Source: Candidatus Zixiibacteriota bacterium (GTDB taxonomy: Bacteria > Zixibacteria > MSB-5A5 > JAABVY01). From it: a DNA stretch of 64,000 nt. The notes under the pieces were generated by a model. It saw only the letters and a program-made list of their open reading frames with translations. It was not told where the DNA came from and did no database searches. This document shows, piece by piece, positions 37,935-46,556 of this stretch. Position numbers and translations under genes: made by a program. The DNA lies in assembly GCA_011056555.1 (NCBI GenBank), contig DSEQ01000001.1:1-64000 (forward strand), read 5' to 3'. Position 1 is the first letter of the stretch. Every line of letters starts with the position of its first letter.

Positions 37935-38219
37935 ATGCCTTATCTCGTAATAAAGCATAAAGTTAAGGACTTTGATAACTGGAAGACGCAATTTGATAAT
38001 TTTGCCGACTTCCGCAAGTCATCAGGCGAGAAATCGTACAGCATCATGCATCCTGCCGATGATCCCAACGATCTGGTGGGAATCTTCGAATGGGACAGCA
38101 TCGAGAATGCCCAGAAGTTTGTTAAGGCTCCGGAACTGAAGGAGGCCATGAGCAAGGCGGGCGTGATCAGCGAGCCGGAAATCGAATTTATGAAAGAATC
38201 CACAAGCGGTAGTTTGTAG
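37935..38219 (+). CDS. ABM-fold (antibiotic biosynthesis monooxygenase-like) small protein
   Basis: This 94-residue protein of the dimeric ferredoxin-like fold begins with YLVIKHKVKDFDNWKTQFD and has a central FEWDSIENAQKFVKAPELKEAM, typical of small cyclase or monooxygenase-like proteins. AGGAGG lies 6 nt before the ATG. It is cytoplasmic and stands alone. Catalytic function cannot be claimed, as many of these proteins have unknown roles. Confidence 0.7.
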   Translation: MPYLVIKHKVKDFDNWKTQFDNFADFRKSSGEKSYSIMHPADDPNDLVGIFEWDSIENAQKFVKAPELKEAMSKAGVISEPEIEFMKESTSGSL

Positions 38220-38249
38220 ACAATCATCCTCTATCCGATTAACTCATGC

Positions 38250-38275
38250 GCGGCGCATCGGCCTCGGTGCGCCGC
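38250..38275. repeat. GCGGCGCA/TGCGCCGC palindrome
   Basis: An 8-bp perfect stem around a 10-nt loop lies 30 nt after the ABM-like gene. A related one (GCGGCGTACC...GGTGCGCCGC) lies near 57870-57895. No T-tract follows, so it is listed as a repeat and not as a terminator. Confidence 0.5.
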
Positions 38276-38361
38276 AACCCTGGTTCAAAGCTGAACGCAT
38301 TGAACTCACAATTCACGCCGATTCTTCAATTTTATGGGATTTTTTTAGGAGGAGTTATTTT

Positions 38362-39087
38362 ATGACGAAAAAAGTCCTCACCTGGCCCGCGGTCGCTTCG
38401 ATCATTTTCTTGTTCTTTTTGCTGACAGGATGCGGTGATGATGATAGTATCAATCCTGAGAGCCTCACAATCACCGACATTGATGGTAATATATATAGCG
38501 TAGTCAAAATCGGTGACCAATTGTGGATGGCCGATAATTTAAAAGTGACACATTATCGCAATGGCGATCCTATCGCCAATGTCACCGTTGTTGCTGAATG
38601 GTCCTCGATGACTGCCGGGGCATATTGTGATTACAATAATGAAGTCACCAATGCCGCAGTATATGGCAGGCTCTACAATTGGTATGCCGTGAATGACAGC
38701 AGAGGGATTGCTCCGGAGGGATGGCATGTGCCCTCGGATTCTGAATGGAAGCAGCTTGAGAGGCATCTGGGCCTGAGCAATGAGGAAGCCGATTCCGCTG
38801 GATGGCGGGCTGACGGATTGGGCGGCAAGCTCAAAGCGACTTATAACTGGCAGCTTCCCAACGATGGCGCCACCAACGAGACCGGTTTCACAGCCCTCCC
38901 GGGAGGCAACCGTTATTTTGGCAGCGGCAATACATTTAACTCAATAAACCAGGCAGCGTTTTTCTGGACCGCCGGGGAATCCGAGGGCAGGACATGGCAC
39001 CGTGCCCTCTTATATGACCGGTCAGGCATCTTCCGCTACTACGAACCCAAAAATGTCGGCCTCTCGGTCCGCTGTGTGAAGGATTGA
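38362..39087 (+). CDS. Lipoprotein with Fibrobacter-type (FISUMP) domain
   Basis: This 241-residue protein has a signal sequence with lipobox LTGC at about residues 21-24, so it is a lipoprotein of the outer or inner membrane. The rest matches the Fibrobacter succinogenes major paralogous domain: DIDGNIYSVVKIGDQLWMADNLK at the start, GRLYNWYAV, GIAPEGWHVPSDSEW, and GLSVRCVKD at the C-terminus. The fold is related to C-type-lectin-like surface domains and is probably used in binding. AGGAGG lies 11 nt before the ATG. It is monocistronic. Confidence 0.88.
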   Translation: MTKKVLTWPAVASIIFLFFLLTGCGDDDSINPESLTITDIDGNIYSVVKIGDQLWMADNLKVTHYRNGDPIANVTVVAEWSSMTAGAYCDYNNEVTNAAVYGRLYNWYAVNDSRGIAPEGWHVPSDSEWKQLERHLGLSNEEADSAGWRADGLGGKLKATYNWQLPNDGATNETGFTALPGGNRYFGSGNTFNSINQAAFFWTAGESEGRTWHRALLYDRSGIFRYYEPKNVGLSVRCVKD

Positions 39088-39190
39088 TGGTAACCTTGCC
39101 TGGGGCCACATCCGGCTCAAGGCTGGAAGAGACATCGCGCGACAGATTGATGTGTCGTGATGAATAGGTAAGGGGTTGACTGTTGTCGTC

Positions 39191-39234
39191 GTGCGAGGCC
39201 TTGGTCCCGATTTATCGGGATTGTGATCTCGCAC
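39191..39234. repeat. Nested palindrome GTGCGAG ... CTCGCAC
   Basis: The outer arms GTGCGAG and CTCGCAC (7 bp) surround an inner perfect stem TCCCGAT-tt-ATCGGGA. It lies between the FISUMP gene and uvrA. It has the same nested form as the other intergenic palindromes. It may also help to end transcription of the two convergent genes, though no T-tract is present. Confidence 0.6.
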
Positions 39235-39249
39235 TCAAATGATCCTTTA

Positions 39250-42081
39250 TTAATCCCCTAATTCCTGCTTCAAAAACTGGCCGGTGTATGATTTGCCGTT
39301 TTTGGCTACCTGTTCGGGGGTGCCGGTGGCGATGACGTAACCGCCGTCATCTCCGCCCTCCGGGCCGAGATCAATGATCCAGTCGGCGGTCTTGATCACA
39401 TCCATATTATGCTCGATCACAAGCACCGTATTGCCGCGGTTGACCAGCTCATTTAAGACATTCAGAAGCATCTTGATATCCTCGAAATGCAGTCCGGTGG
39501 TGGGCTCATCGAGAATATAGAATGTCCTCCCGGTGGCAGTCTTGGAAAGCTCGGTGGAAAGCTTGACCCTCTGCGCCTCGCCGCCCGATAATGTGGTGGC
39601 CTGCTGGCCGAGATGAATATAGCCCAGGCCGACATTATACAGTGTCATCAGCTTGCGCTTGAGCGGGGGAATATTTCCGAAAAATTCCAGTGCCTCGGCC
39701 ACAGTCATATCCAGCACCTCGGCAATATTCTTGCCCTTGTACCTGATCTCCAGCGTCTCATTATTATAGCGCCGGCCCTTGCAGACCTCGCAGGGGATAT
39801 AAACATCGGGCAGGAAATGCATCTCGATTTTTATTATCCCGTCCCCCTCGCAGGCCTCGCATCGCCCGCCCTTGACATTGAACGAGAACCGTCCCGGCTT
39901 GTAACCGCGCAGCTTGGCTTCGGGAGTCTGGGAGAAAAGGTCGCGGATAAATGTGAATGTCCCGGTATATGTAGCGGGATTCGAACGCGGGGTTCTTCCA
40001 ATCGGCGACTGGTCGATATCGATCACCTTATCAATATGCTCCAGGCCGAGAATTTTCTTATAGGGCAACGGTTTCCGTCGTGAATTGTAGAATCTGCTGC
40101 TCAGAATCGGATACAATGTCTCCTCGATCAATGTCGATTTGCCCGATCCGGAGACTCCGGTCACGCAGATAAACTTGCCTAACGGGATATCGATATTGAT
40201 CTCTTTCAGGTTATTTCCGGCCGCACCCTTGAGATTGAGCATATCCCCGTTGCCGCCGTTACGATGTTTCGGCACAGGGATCTTCGATTTTCCAGCCAGA
40301 TATTTTCCGGTCAGCGATTTTTTGGTCTGGCGCTTGATTTGTGCGGGAGTGCCTGCCGCCACAATCTCGCCGCCATGTTTACCTGCGCCGGGTCCCAGAT
40401 CCACCACATAATCGGCCGCAAGTATCGTATCGCGATCATGCTCAACCACCACAACAGTATTGCCCAGATCGCGAAGTTCTGTCAAAGTGCTCAAGAGACG
40501 GTTATTATCCCGCTGATGAAGGCCTATTGAGGGTTCATCAAGTATATATAAAACCCCTGTCAGGCGTGACCCTATTTGGGTTGCCAGCCGTATCCTTTGA
40601 GCCTCCCCGCCGGAGAGGGTGGAAGCCGCGCGGTCAAGGGTCAAATACTCCAGCCCCACATTGACCAGAAACCCCAGCCGTTCCCGGATTTCCTTCATAA
40701 CCTGATGTGCTATCTTCTGTTGGCGTTTGCTGAGTTTGATCATTTCGAAGAACTCACGGGCCGCCTTGATCGACATTCTGGTAATATCATGAATATTTTT
40801 ATCAGCGATATAGACCGCCAGCGACTCCCGCCTCAATCTCGCGCCCCCGCATAACGGGCATTCTGTAATCGACATATACTGCTCGATCCAGTTGCGGACT
40901 CCTGAAGATTCGGTTTGGCGGTATCTTCTTTCCAGATGTGGGATTACACCCTCAAATGAGGACACAAATTCACCTCGGGCATTGCCGCGTCCGGAAGCAT
41001 GTTCATAGGCGAATTTTATCTCAGTATTACCGGAGCCATGCAAAATGACGTTCTGAACCTTTCTTGGCAATTTGCTGAAGTGACTGGAGAGTTTAAAACC
41101 GTAATGATTCGCAAGTCCGCGCAACTGGTACCGATACCAGTTGGCCAGATCGGCACCCCATGGCGCAATTGCACCCTCGTTTATCGGCAGGTCAGGATTG
41201 GGAATCACGAGGCTCTCGTCAATTTCCATCCGATGGCCCAGGCCGTCACAGGCCGGGCAGGCCCCATAAGGCGAATTGAACGAAAACATGCGCGGAGTCA
41301 GCTCTTCATACGATATACCACAGTCAACACAGGCGTAATTCTCGGAGAAGAGCATCTCCTCTCCGCCGATAATATCGACCATAGCCATACCGCCGCCTAT
41401 CTTCAGGGCGATTTCGACCGAATCGGCCAGGCGCCGGCGGACTTTTTCCGAAATCACCAGCCGATCAATCACTATTTCGACGTCATGTTTCTTATTTTTC
41501 TCCATATCCGGGGCCTCGTCGATCGGATAGACCTCGCCGTCGATGCGAATGCGCACGAAACCCTCTTTTCCCGCTTTTTCGACGATTTCCTTATGTTCGC
41601 CCTTGCGTCCCCGCACCAGAGGCGCCAGAATCTGCAGCCTGGTGCCCTCTTTCAGCTCCATGATCTGGTCCACCATCTGCGAGGAGGTCTGCTGGGCGAT
41701 CTTTTTACCGCAGTTGAAACAGTGCGGCACGCCGATGCGCGCGAACAGAAGTCTAAGATAATCATAGATTTCCGTCACAGTACCCACAGTCGAGCGGGGA
41801 TTTTTGGCGGATGTGCGCTGTTCAATCGAGATGGCCGGAGAGAGGCCGTCGATAAAATCGACATCCGGCTTATCCATAATCCCCAGAAACTGGCGGGCAT
41901 ATGCCGATAACGATTCCACATATCGCCTCTGGCCCTCGGCATAGATAGTATCAAAGGCCAAAGAGGACTTTCCTGACCCGGAAAGCCCGGTAATTACTAC
42001 CAGCTTGTCACGTGGGATCTGCAGGTCTATATTCTTAAGGTTGTGCTGACGAGCACCCTGAATTGTTATTTTCTTTTCCAT
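39250..42081 (-). CDS. uvrA: Excinuclease ABC subunit A
   Basis: UvrA is the damage-recognition ATPase of nucleotide excision repair. The 943-residue product has two ABC modules: Walker [10 protein letters not shown] near residue 31 and GVSGSGKST near 640, with LSGGEAQR signatures in both. Zinc-binding CxxC pairs are present (CVDC, CPLCGG and CEACEGDG...CEVCKGRR). The length is normal. It is monocistronic, and its promoter should be in the 42082-42389 gap. Confidence 0.97.
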   Translation of the reverse strand: MEKKITIQGARQHNLKNIDLQIPRDKLVVITGLSGSGKSSLAFDTIYAEGQRRYVESLSAYARQFLGIMDKPDVDFIDGLSPAISIEQRTSAKNPRSTVGTVTEIYDYLRLLFARIGVPHCFNCGKKIAQQTSSQMVDQIMELKEGTRLQILAPLVRGRKGEHKEIVEKAGKEGFVRIRIDGEVYPIDEAPDMEKNKKHDVEIVIDRLVISEKVRRRLADSVEIALKIGGGMAMVDIIGGEEMLFSENYACVDCGISYEELTPRMFSFNSPYGACPACDGLGHRMEIDESLVIPNPDLPINEGAIAPWGADLANWYRYQLRGLANHYGFKLSSHFSKLPRKVQNVILHGSGNTEIKFAYEHASGRGNARGEFVSSFEGVIPHLERRYRQTESSGVRNWIEQYMSITECPLCGGARLRRESLAVYIADKNIHDITRMSIKAAREFFEMIKLSKRQQKIAHQVMKEIRERLGFLVNVGLEYLTLDRAASTLSGGEAQRIRLATQIGSRLTGVLYILDEPSIGLHQRDNNRLLSTLTELRDLGNTVVVVEHDRDTILAADYVVDLGPGAGKHGGEIVAAGTPAQIKRQTKKSLTGKYLAGKSKIPVPKHRNGGNGDMLNLKGAAGNNLKEINIDIPLGKFICVTGVSGSGKSTLIEETLYPILSSRFYNSRRKPLPYKKILGLEHIDKVIDIDQSPIGRTPRSNPATYTGTFTFIRDLFSQTPEAKLRGYKPGRFSFNVKGGRCEACEGDGIIKIEMHFLPDVYIPCEVCKGRRYNNETLEIRYKGKNIAEVLDMTVAEALEFFGNIPPLKRKLMTLYNVGLGYIHLGQQATTLSGGEAQRVKLSTELSKTATGRTFYILDEPTTGLHFEDIKMLLNVLNELVNRGNTVLVIEHNMDVIKTADWIIDLGPEGGDDGGYVIATGTPEQVAKNGKSYTGQFLKQELGD

Positions 42082-42254
42082 TCTATAATCTTCCAGGTGA
42101 GATTAAACACCATTTCCGGTCTAAAGTTTCGCGCTCCTATCATTTTGGCGATCAAGCAGAAAAAGTGAACATCGGGTTTTGGACATTCTTGAAATATAAA
42201 CGTCTCTTCATCTGATGGCAAGAATTATGACAGTATCAAAAGACCAAAAAAGTG

Positions 42255-42281
42255 TTGACAAAGGCGGGATTATAATATAGT
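42255..42281 (+). promoter_or_regulatory. Possible sigma-70 promoter of the FadL-like operon
   Basis: TTGACA (42255-42260) and TATAGT (42276-42281) are separated by 15 nt, somewhat short. The start codon of the porin gene follows 109 nt later. The 308-nt gap between uvrA and this gene holds no other gene. Confidence 0.4.
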
Positions 42282-42389
42282 TTTGGATTTTACTTTTTTG
42301 CAGAGAAAGAATTTGTTTGGCAACGACTTAAAGCCTTGGGATGCTATTTATTGGGAAATTAATCTATTTAACTGGAGATAGTAAAAACC

Positions 42390-43862
42390 ATGCGAATTTT
42401 TAACACAATCATGCTGATACTCCTGATTCTGTTATTTTCTGGTGAGGTGATGGCAGGCGGTTATAATGTCTCCGGAGTCGGCCTGAAAGCGCTCTCTATG
42501 GGCGGAGCGTTCAGAGCGGTGGCCGATGACTGGAGCGCATTGTATTACAATCCTGCAGGGCTGTCGAACCTCTACCAGCATGAGATAGCATTTGGAATCG
42601 ATCTCTATAGCTATCGACCGGAGTTTACTCCGCAGATGACATTAAACGACTATTCATTTGGATACTATGACGGCGAGGAAAGGGTTTCTGATGACAAGAT
42701 TCCCTACACTCCCTTTGGAGCCGCCGCATTTGTACTTCCGATGTTTGAAAAATTAACTGTGGGATTCGGAGTGTTCCAGCCCTACGATCATGATGTGGAA
42801 TGGAATGTATTCAAGCTCAGCCCGGCCTACAATCAGTATGTAGACGATTCATTCGATTTGCCGGTGGTCGAGCCGCTGGTTCCCTTCCCGGAAATTACTC
42901 ATGCTTTCAATGTTGACCTTATCGATTTTCATCCCACCATTGCGGCTGAGTTGATCGAAGACAGGATGTCCCTGGGCGTGGGTCTTTCAATCCGTAAGGG
43001 TTCGTACAACCGCAGCGAAATAATACTGCGCCCGAACACTCTTTCGGAATCGTTCTCCTCCCGTCCCTATGAAAACCTGGTCACCATGACTGAATATGAT
43101 GCCAGCGGATGGGGTCTGGGAGTGAATGTCGGGCTGCTCTTCCAGGCCAGTGAAAAGTTGAAACTGGGCGCCTCTTATCAGTCCAAGACGACAATAGATC
43201 TTTCGGGTGACCTTTATGCCACCCTTTATTCACCCGGCAACCGGCACCTGGAAGAATTTGCCGACACTGCCAATCCCGCCAACCAGCTATTTAAGGGCGA
43301 GGTTTACACCGCAAATCACGAAGCCGATGCCGAGTGGGTAATCCCCTCCGAATTTGGATTCGGCTTGGCCTACCAGCTCAGCGAGAGGGTTATGATCGCG
43401 GCAGACTTTGCCTATATTATGTGGTCGGAGAACGAGGGCATTGAATTTGATGTTACCAGCACCACCGGTTTGACCGAGTTCTCATTCATAAACGGTTACC
43501 TGACTCCCGTCGACTTCATCGAGGAGTGGGATGATGCTCTCAGGATTTCCGTCGGTGTCGAGGGCCATCCGCACGAAAAATACAAATTGAGGGGCGGTTA
43601 CAGCTTCGAACAGACTCCTATACCTGAGGAGGGTGCACGAGTAATTTTCGATAATCCCGCCGACCGCCATCACCTGAGCGGCGGCGCCTCAGTTTATGTC
43701 GGAATAGTTGAACTCTATGGCGCCGTATCAATGATTATCACACCTGAAACCACCGTCTCGGATCTGGTCGATGCCGATGAAGATGGAATTTTTGATAATC
43801 ATACTGGCACATACAGTGACTTTACGGCTGTCACCTCAATCGGATTCACCGTCAGGTTCTAG
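42390..43862 (+). CDS. OmpP1/FadL/TodX-family outer-membrane protein
   Basis: This 490-residue protein has a signal peptide (cleavage near VMAGGYN) followed by the FadL N-terminal motif GVGLKALSMGGAFRAVADDWSALYYNPAGL. The remainder is alternating beta strands ending with an aromatic residue (GFTVRF), as required for an outer-membrane barrel. FadL proteins take up long-chain fatty acids or other hydrophobic compounds. The next gene begins 13 nt downstream and encodes a lipoprotein, so the two are probably co-expressed. Confidence 0.9.
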   Translation: MRIFNTIMLILLILLFSGEVMAGGYNVSGVGLKALSMGGAFRAVADDWSALYYNPAGLSNLYQHEIAFGIDLYSYRPEFTPQMTLNDYSFGYYDGEERVSDDKIPYTPFGAAAFVLPMFEKLTVGFGVFQPYDHDVEWNVFKLSPAYNQYVDDSFDLPVVEPLVPFPEITHAFNVDLIDFHPTIAAELIEDRMSLGVGLSIRKGSYNRSEIILRPNTLSESFSSRPYENLVTMTEYDASGWGLGVNVGLLFQASEKLKLGASYQSKTTIDLSGDLYATLYSPGNRHLEEFADTANPANQLFKGEVYTANHEADAEWVIPSEFGFGLAYQLSERVMIAADFAYIMWSENEGIEFDVTSTTGLTEFSFINGYLTPVDFIEEWDDALRISVGVEGHPHEKYKLRGGYSFEQTPIPEEGARVIFDNPADRHHLSGGASVYVGIVELYGAVSMIITPETTVSDLVDADEDGIFDNHTGTYSDFTAVTSIGFTVRF

Positions 43863-43875
43863 GAGGTTGTGAACA

Positions 43876-45057
43876 ATGAAGAGATCAAAGATATTATTTA
43901 CGGTTTTGTTTCTGGTCGGATTGATTCTGATTGGCTGTTCGGAGCGCGAGAATCCAGCCGATTTTCCGGATATCAATGAGCGCGGATTTAAAAATGACGG
44001 TGTGTTCACATACCCCCGCGCCTATTCAGCGATTTCCGATCATGCCGGCTGGCAATTCTTTAATTTTACGGTGGACAAGAATTTCTTTACCAAGCTCTAC
44101 GCCCCACCGTCATTTACTCCCCAGGGACGTCCTTTCCCGATCCTTTACCTTCTCCACGATTTTGAAGGTGATGAAAACTACTATTTCTCCAGGATGGTTC
44201 AGTGGATCGCGGACAGTCTCATTTACGAGGGGGAGATCAAGGAGTTCTACATTGCCAGCATCAACGCCTCCACCCCTTACGGCGGCACCTGGTATACCGA
44301 TAACGAGTTTTTTGGGTGGTTTGAAACGATGGTTGTTGACCAGTGGGTTGCCTTTATAGAAAGTACCCTGGAGGATCAGCTTCGGGTTATCAGTGAACGA
44401 GAATCCCGGGCCATCGGCGGTTTCGGCATGGGCGGGTATGGCGCTCTCAAGCTGGCGGCCAAATATCCTGAACTGTATTCTTCGGTTTCGGCCTCGACGC
44501 CTGCCGGAAGCTTCCAGCAGATCGAGGATTTGATCCCGATGATGATCGAGGAGCAGGGCCTCAGCATCCCCATCGATCCCGATGATTACCAGGATATGGA
44601 TACAACCAACCTGTTTACCGAGAAGCCGTACACCATGCTTTTCTTCTCTCTGGCTCAGGCATTCAGCCCGCATCCGGAAGATGGAGAGCCCGGCTACGCC
44701 GATTCGACAACATTCCTTAGCTTCTACGGTATCGACCTGCCCTTCGACTATAACGGCAATATCTATCAGCCCGTTTTCGATAAATGGCTGGCGCATGATT
44801 TGAGCGCTGTTTTTGATACGTATGGCGGGAATTTTGATTCTATCGCCGTACACCTCGAAGTGAGCGATACAAATCAGTTCCTCTTCCATCAGCAGGCTGA
44901 GGACATCCGCAATTCCATGGATCAGAATGGAATCAACTATTCCTTCGACACTTATTCCGGCTACACGGGCTACCCGGCGTTTAATCAGCGGTTCGTATAT
45001 GACCGGCTGGTCGAAATACTCAAGTTCCATTCAGAGAATCTTGTAGAGGAAATGTAA
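43876..45057 (+). CDS. Esterase-like lipoprotein lacking the catalytic serine
   Basis: This 393-residue protein has a signal sequence with lipobox LIGC. It has an alpha/beta-hydrolase fold of the putative esterase (esterase D-like) type: FPILYLLHDFEGDE, then AIGGFGMGGYGALKLAAKYPEL. In active members the latter reads GxSMGG; here Gly184 (GGC codon) stands at the nucleophile. The late GGH segment of the family reads SGYTGYPAF, so the catalytic histidine seems lost as well. It is thus likely a binding protein, not an enzyme. AGGAGG lies 9 nt before the ATG. It pairs with the FadL-like porin, and a strong terminator follows. Confidence 0.82.
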   Translation: MKRSKILFTVLFLVGLILIGCSERENPADFPDINERGFKNDGVFTYPRAYSAISDHAGWQFFNFTVDKNFFTKLYAPPSFTPQGRPFPILYLLHDFEGDENYYFSRMVQWIADSLIYEGEIKEFYIASINASTPYGGTWYTDNEFFGWFETMVVDQWVAFIESTLEDQLRVISERESRAIGGFGMGGYGALKLAAKYPELYSSVSASTPAGSFQQIEDLIPMMIEEQGLSIPIDPDDYQDMDTTNLFTEKPYTMLFFSLAQAFSPHPEDGEPGYADSTTFLSFYGIDLPFDYNGNIYQPVFDKWLAHDLSAVFDTYGGNFDSIAVHLEVSDTNQFLFHQQAEDIRNSMDQNGINYSFDTYSGYTGYPAFNQRFVYDRLVEILKFHSENLVEEM

Positions 45058-45074
45058 ACTAAGGTACTATTATA

Positions 45075-45108
45075 GATGCTGCCCGCATAACGGGCAGCAT
45101 CTTTTTTT
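45075..45108 (+). terminator. Intrinsic terminator after the FadL / lipoprotein operon
   Basis: GATGCTGCCCG-cataa-CGGGCAGCATC, an 11-bp perfect stem, is followed by TTTTTTT. It lies 17 nt after the lipoprotein stop and ends 3 nt before the ATG of the deacetylase gene. Confidence 0.9.
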
Positions 45109-45111
45109 GTT

Positions 45112-45882
45112 ATGACCGAAAAATACGACATAATTTCAATCGGGGCGCACCCCGATGATGTCGAGGTGGGAACCGGTGGAGTACTGATAAAGATGGCTCA
45201 GATGGGCTATCGTACCGGTATCGTCTATCTTACCAAAGGGGAGATGGGCACGGGGGGTACCCCGGAGGTCAGATCGCAGGAATCCAGGAAGGCGGCCGAA
45301 ATCATGCAGGCCGATCTCCTGGAAACCCTAGACTGGGGCGATACCAAACTCAAGGATCGTCCCGAGTACCGCTACGAGCTGGCTGCAATTTTTAGAAAAT
45401 ACAGGCCGGAGATAGTGCTGGCCCCTTGGATGAGCGGCGGGCATGGCAAACGCCAGTCACATCCGGATCATCGGGCAGCAGGCAAAATAGTGACAAACTC
45501 CATCTATTACGCCACCTTCAAGAAGCTCCCCATCCAGGGTGAAATTCACAAAGTCAAAGCTCTCTTTCACTATTTCCTACCGGTCGAGGCCACGCCGACA
45601 TTTATCGTGGATATCACCGATCAATATGAGCTCTGGATGGAGGCGCTCAAGGCTCATGCCTCGCAGTTCATGAATCCCGAGAAATCCAGGGATTATTTAT
45701 GGTCTTTGGAGACGATGGCGCGCTCGTTCGGCGCCATGGCCGGGGTTAAGTACGGGCAGGCCTTTAAAATAGGTGAGCCGCTCAGAATCCAGGATATTTT
45801 CTGCCTCACCCGGGGCAAAGATGAAACGCCCTGTGCATTCGGCAAACATCCCCAAAATATAAAGCGGGATATTCAAAAATAG
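45112..45882 (+). CDS. PIG-L deacetylase, BshB1-like
   Basis: This 256-residue enzyme of the LmbE/PIG-L family has IGAHPDDVEVGTGG near the N-terminus (zinc ligands His and Asp, catalytic Asp) and the SHPDHRAAG motif near residue 120. Sequence and length fit BshB1, which removes the acetyl group from GlcNAc-malate in bacillithiol synthesis. BshA and BshC are not in the window. The ATG lies directly after the T-tract of a terminator and has no ribosome binding site. It must therefore be read from a leaderless transcript or by read-through. Confidence 0.82.
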   Translation: MTEKYDIISIGAHPDDVEVGTGGVLIKMAQMGYRTGIVYLTKGEMGTGGTPEVRSQESRKAAEIMQADLLETLDWGDTKLKDRPEYRYELAAIFRKYRPEIVLAPWMSGGHGKRQSHPDHRAAGKIVTNSIYYATFKKLPIQGEIHKVKALFHYFLPVEATPTFIVDITDQYELWMEALKAHASQFMNPEKSRDYLWSLETMARSFGAMAGVKYGQAFKIGEPLRIQDIFCLTRGKDETPCAFGKHPQNIKRDIQK

Positions 45883-46023
45883 AACAGCACATCCATTCCC
45901 GCTGACCGTTCTGTGAGCAATAATTCCTAATCATGTTATATTCCGCTGATTCCGGTCGACATATTTATTAGAAATGAATGGAAGCGGAGAAATCTCCGCC
46001 TGTACAAGGGAGATTTGTTTCAG

Positions 46024-46542
46024 ATGAATAAGTCCGACGAGGCGATTGCAACGACTATTAAAAAGTACTCCTCTGATCTTCCCTGGGGTATTTATCTCTA
46101 TGATATTTCTGAAAACGAACTGAGCCACTGGGGCGGCCAGCCGCAGGCCGGGGAGTATCATCAGACCGAAAAATACCTGGCCGATATGATCAAAGATATC
46201 TGTTTTATGGCGGTTGAGAAGCAAAAGGTCTACACTGAGACATCCCCCTCCGGACTGGTATATATATCGGTTCCCCTTTTCATCGATAAAAAAATCTGGG
46301 CTGTGCTGGCAACCTATCTCTCGCTCGGTAAAGAGGGTACCTGGCGGCGTACATTGAACCGCGGACCCTCGGTAACCAGGACGGTCGATCTCCTGGAGGA
46401 GCTTGGATTTATTCTCTCCACGCACCAGGAGGTACAGAAATGGTACCGTCCCAGTTTCCAGGACGAATCCGAAAAATCACCCTCCCCTGAAAACGAGGAT
46501 AGGCTGGTGAGCCCGAAGTTATCCTCGTTTGCAAGATGGTAG
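46024..46542 (+). CDS. GAF-like sensory protein
   Basis: The track start at 46015 is TTG; the ATG at 46024 (MNKSDEA) fits better with the GGGAGA upstream. The 172-residue product has an alpha/beta pattern with GLVYISVPLFIDKKIWAVLATYLSL, close to the last strands of GAF or PocR-type sensor domains. No output domain is present. It may bind a small ligand and act through a partner. It is not co-directional with the next gene. Confidence 0.5.
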   Translation: MNKSDEAIATTIKKYSSDLPWGIYLYDISENELSHWGGQPQAGEYHQTEKYLADMIKDICFMAVEKQKVYTETSPSGLVYISVPLFIDKKIWAVLATYLSLGKEGTWRRTLNRGPSVTRTVDLLEELGFILSTHQEVQKWYRPSFQDESEKSPSPENEDRLVSPKLSSFARW

Positions 46543-46556
46543 AATTTTGGAGTCTC

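Noticed and set aside
38221-38361. Terminator behind the ABM-like gene
   Set aside because: The hairpin is strong but no T-tract follows; it resembles the other intergenic palindromes.
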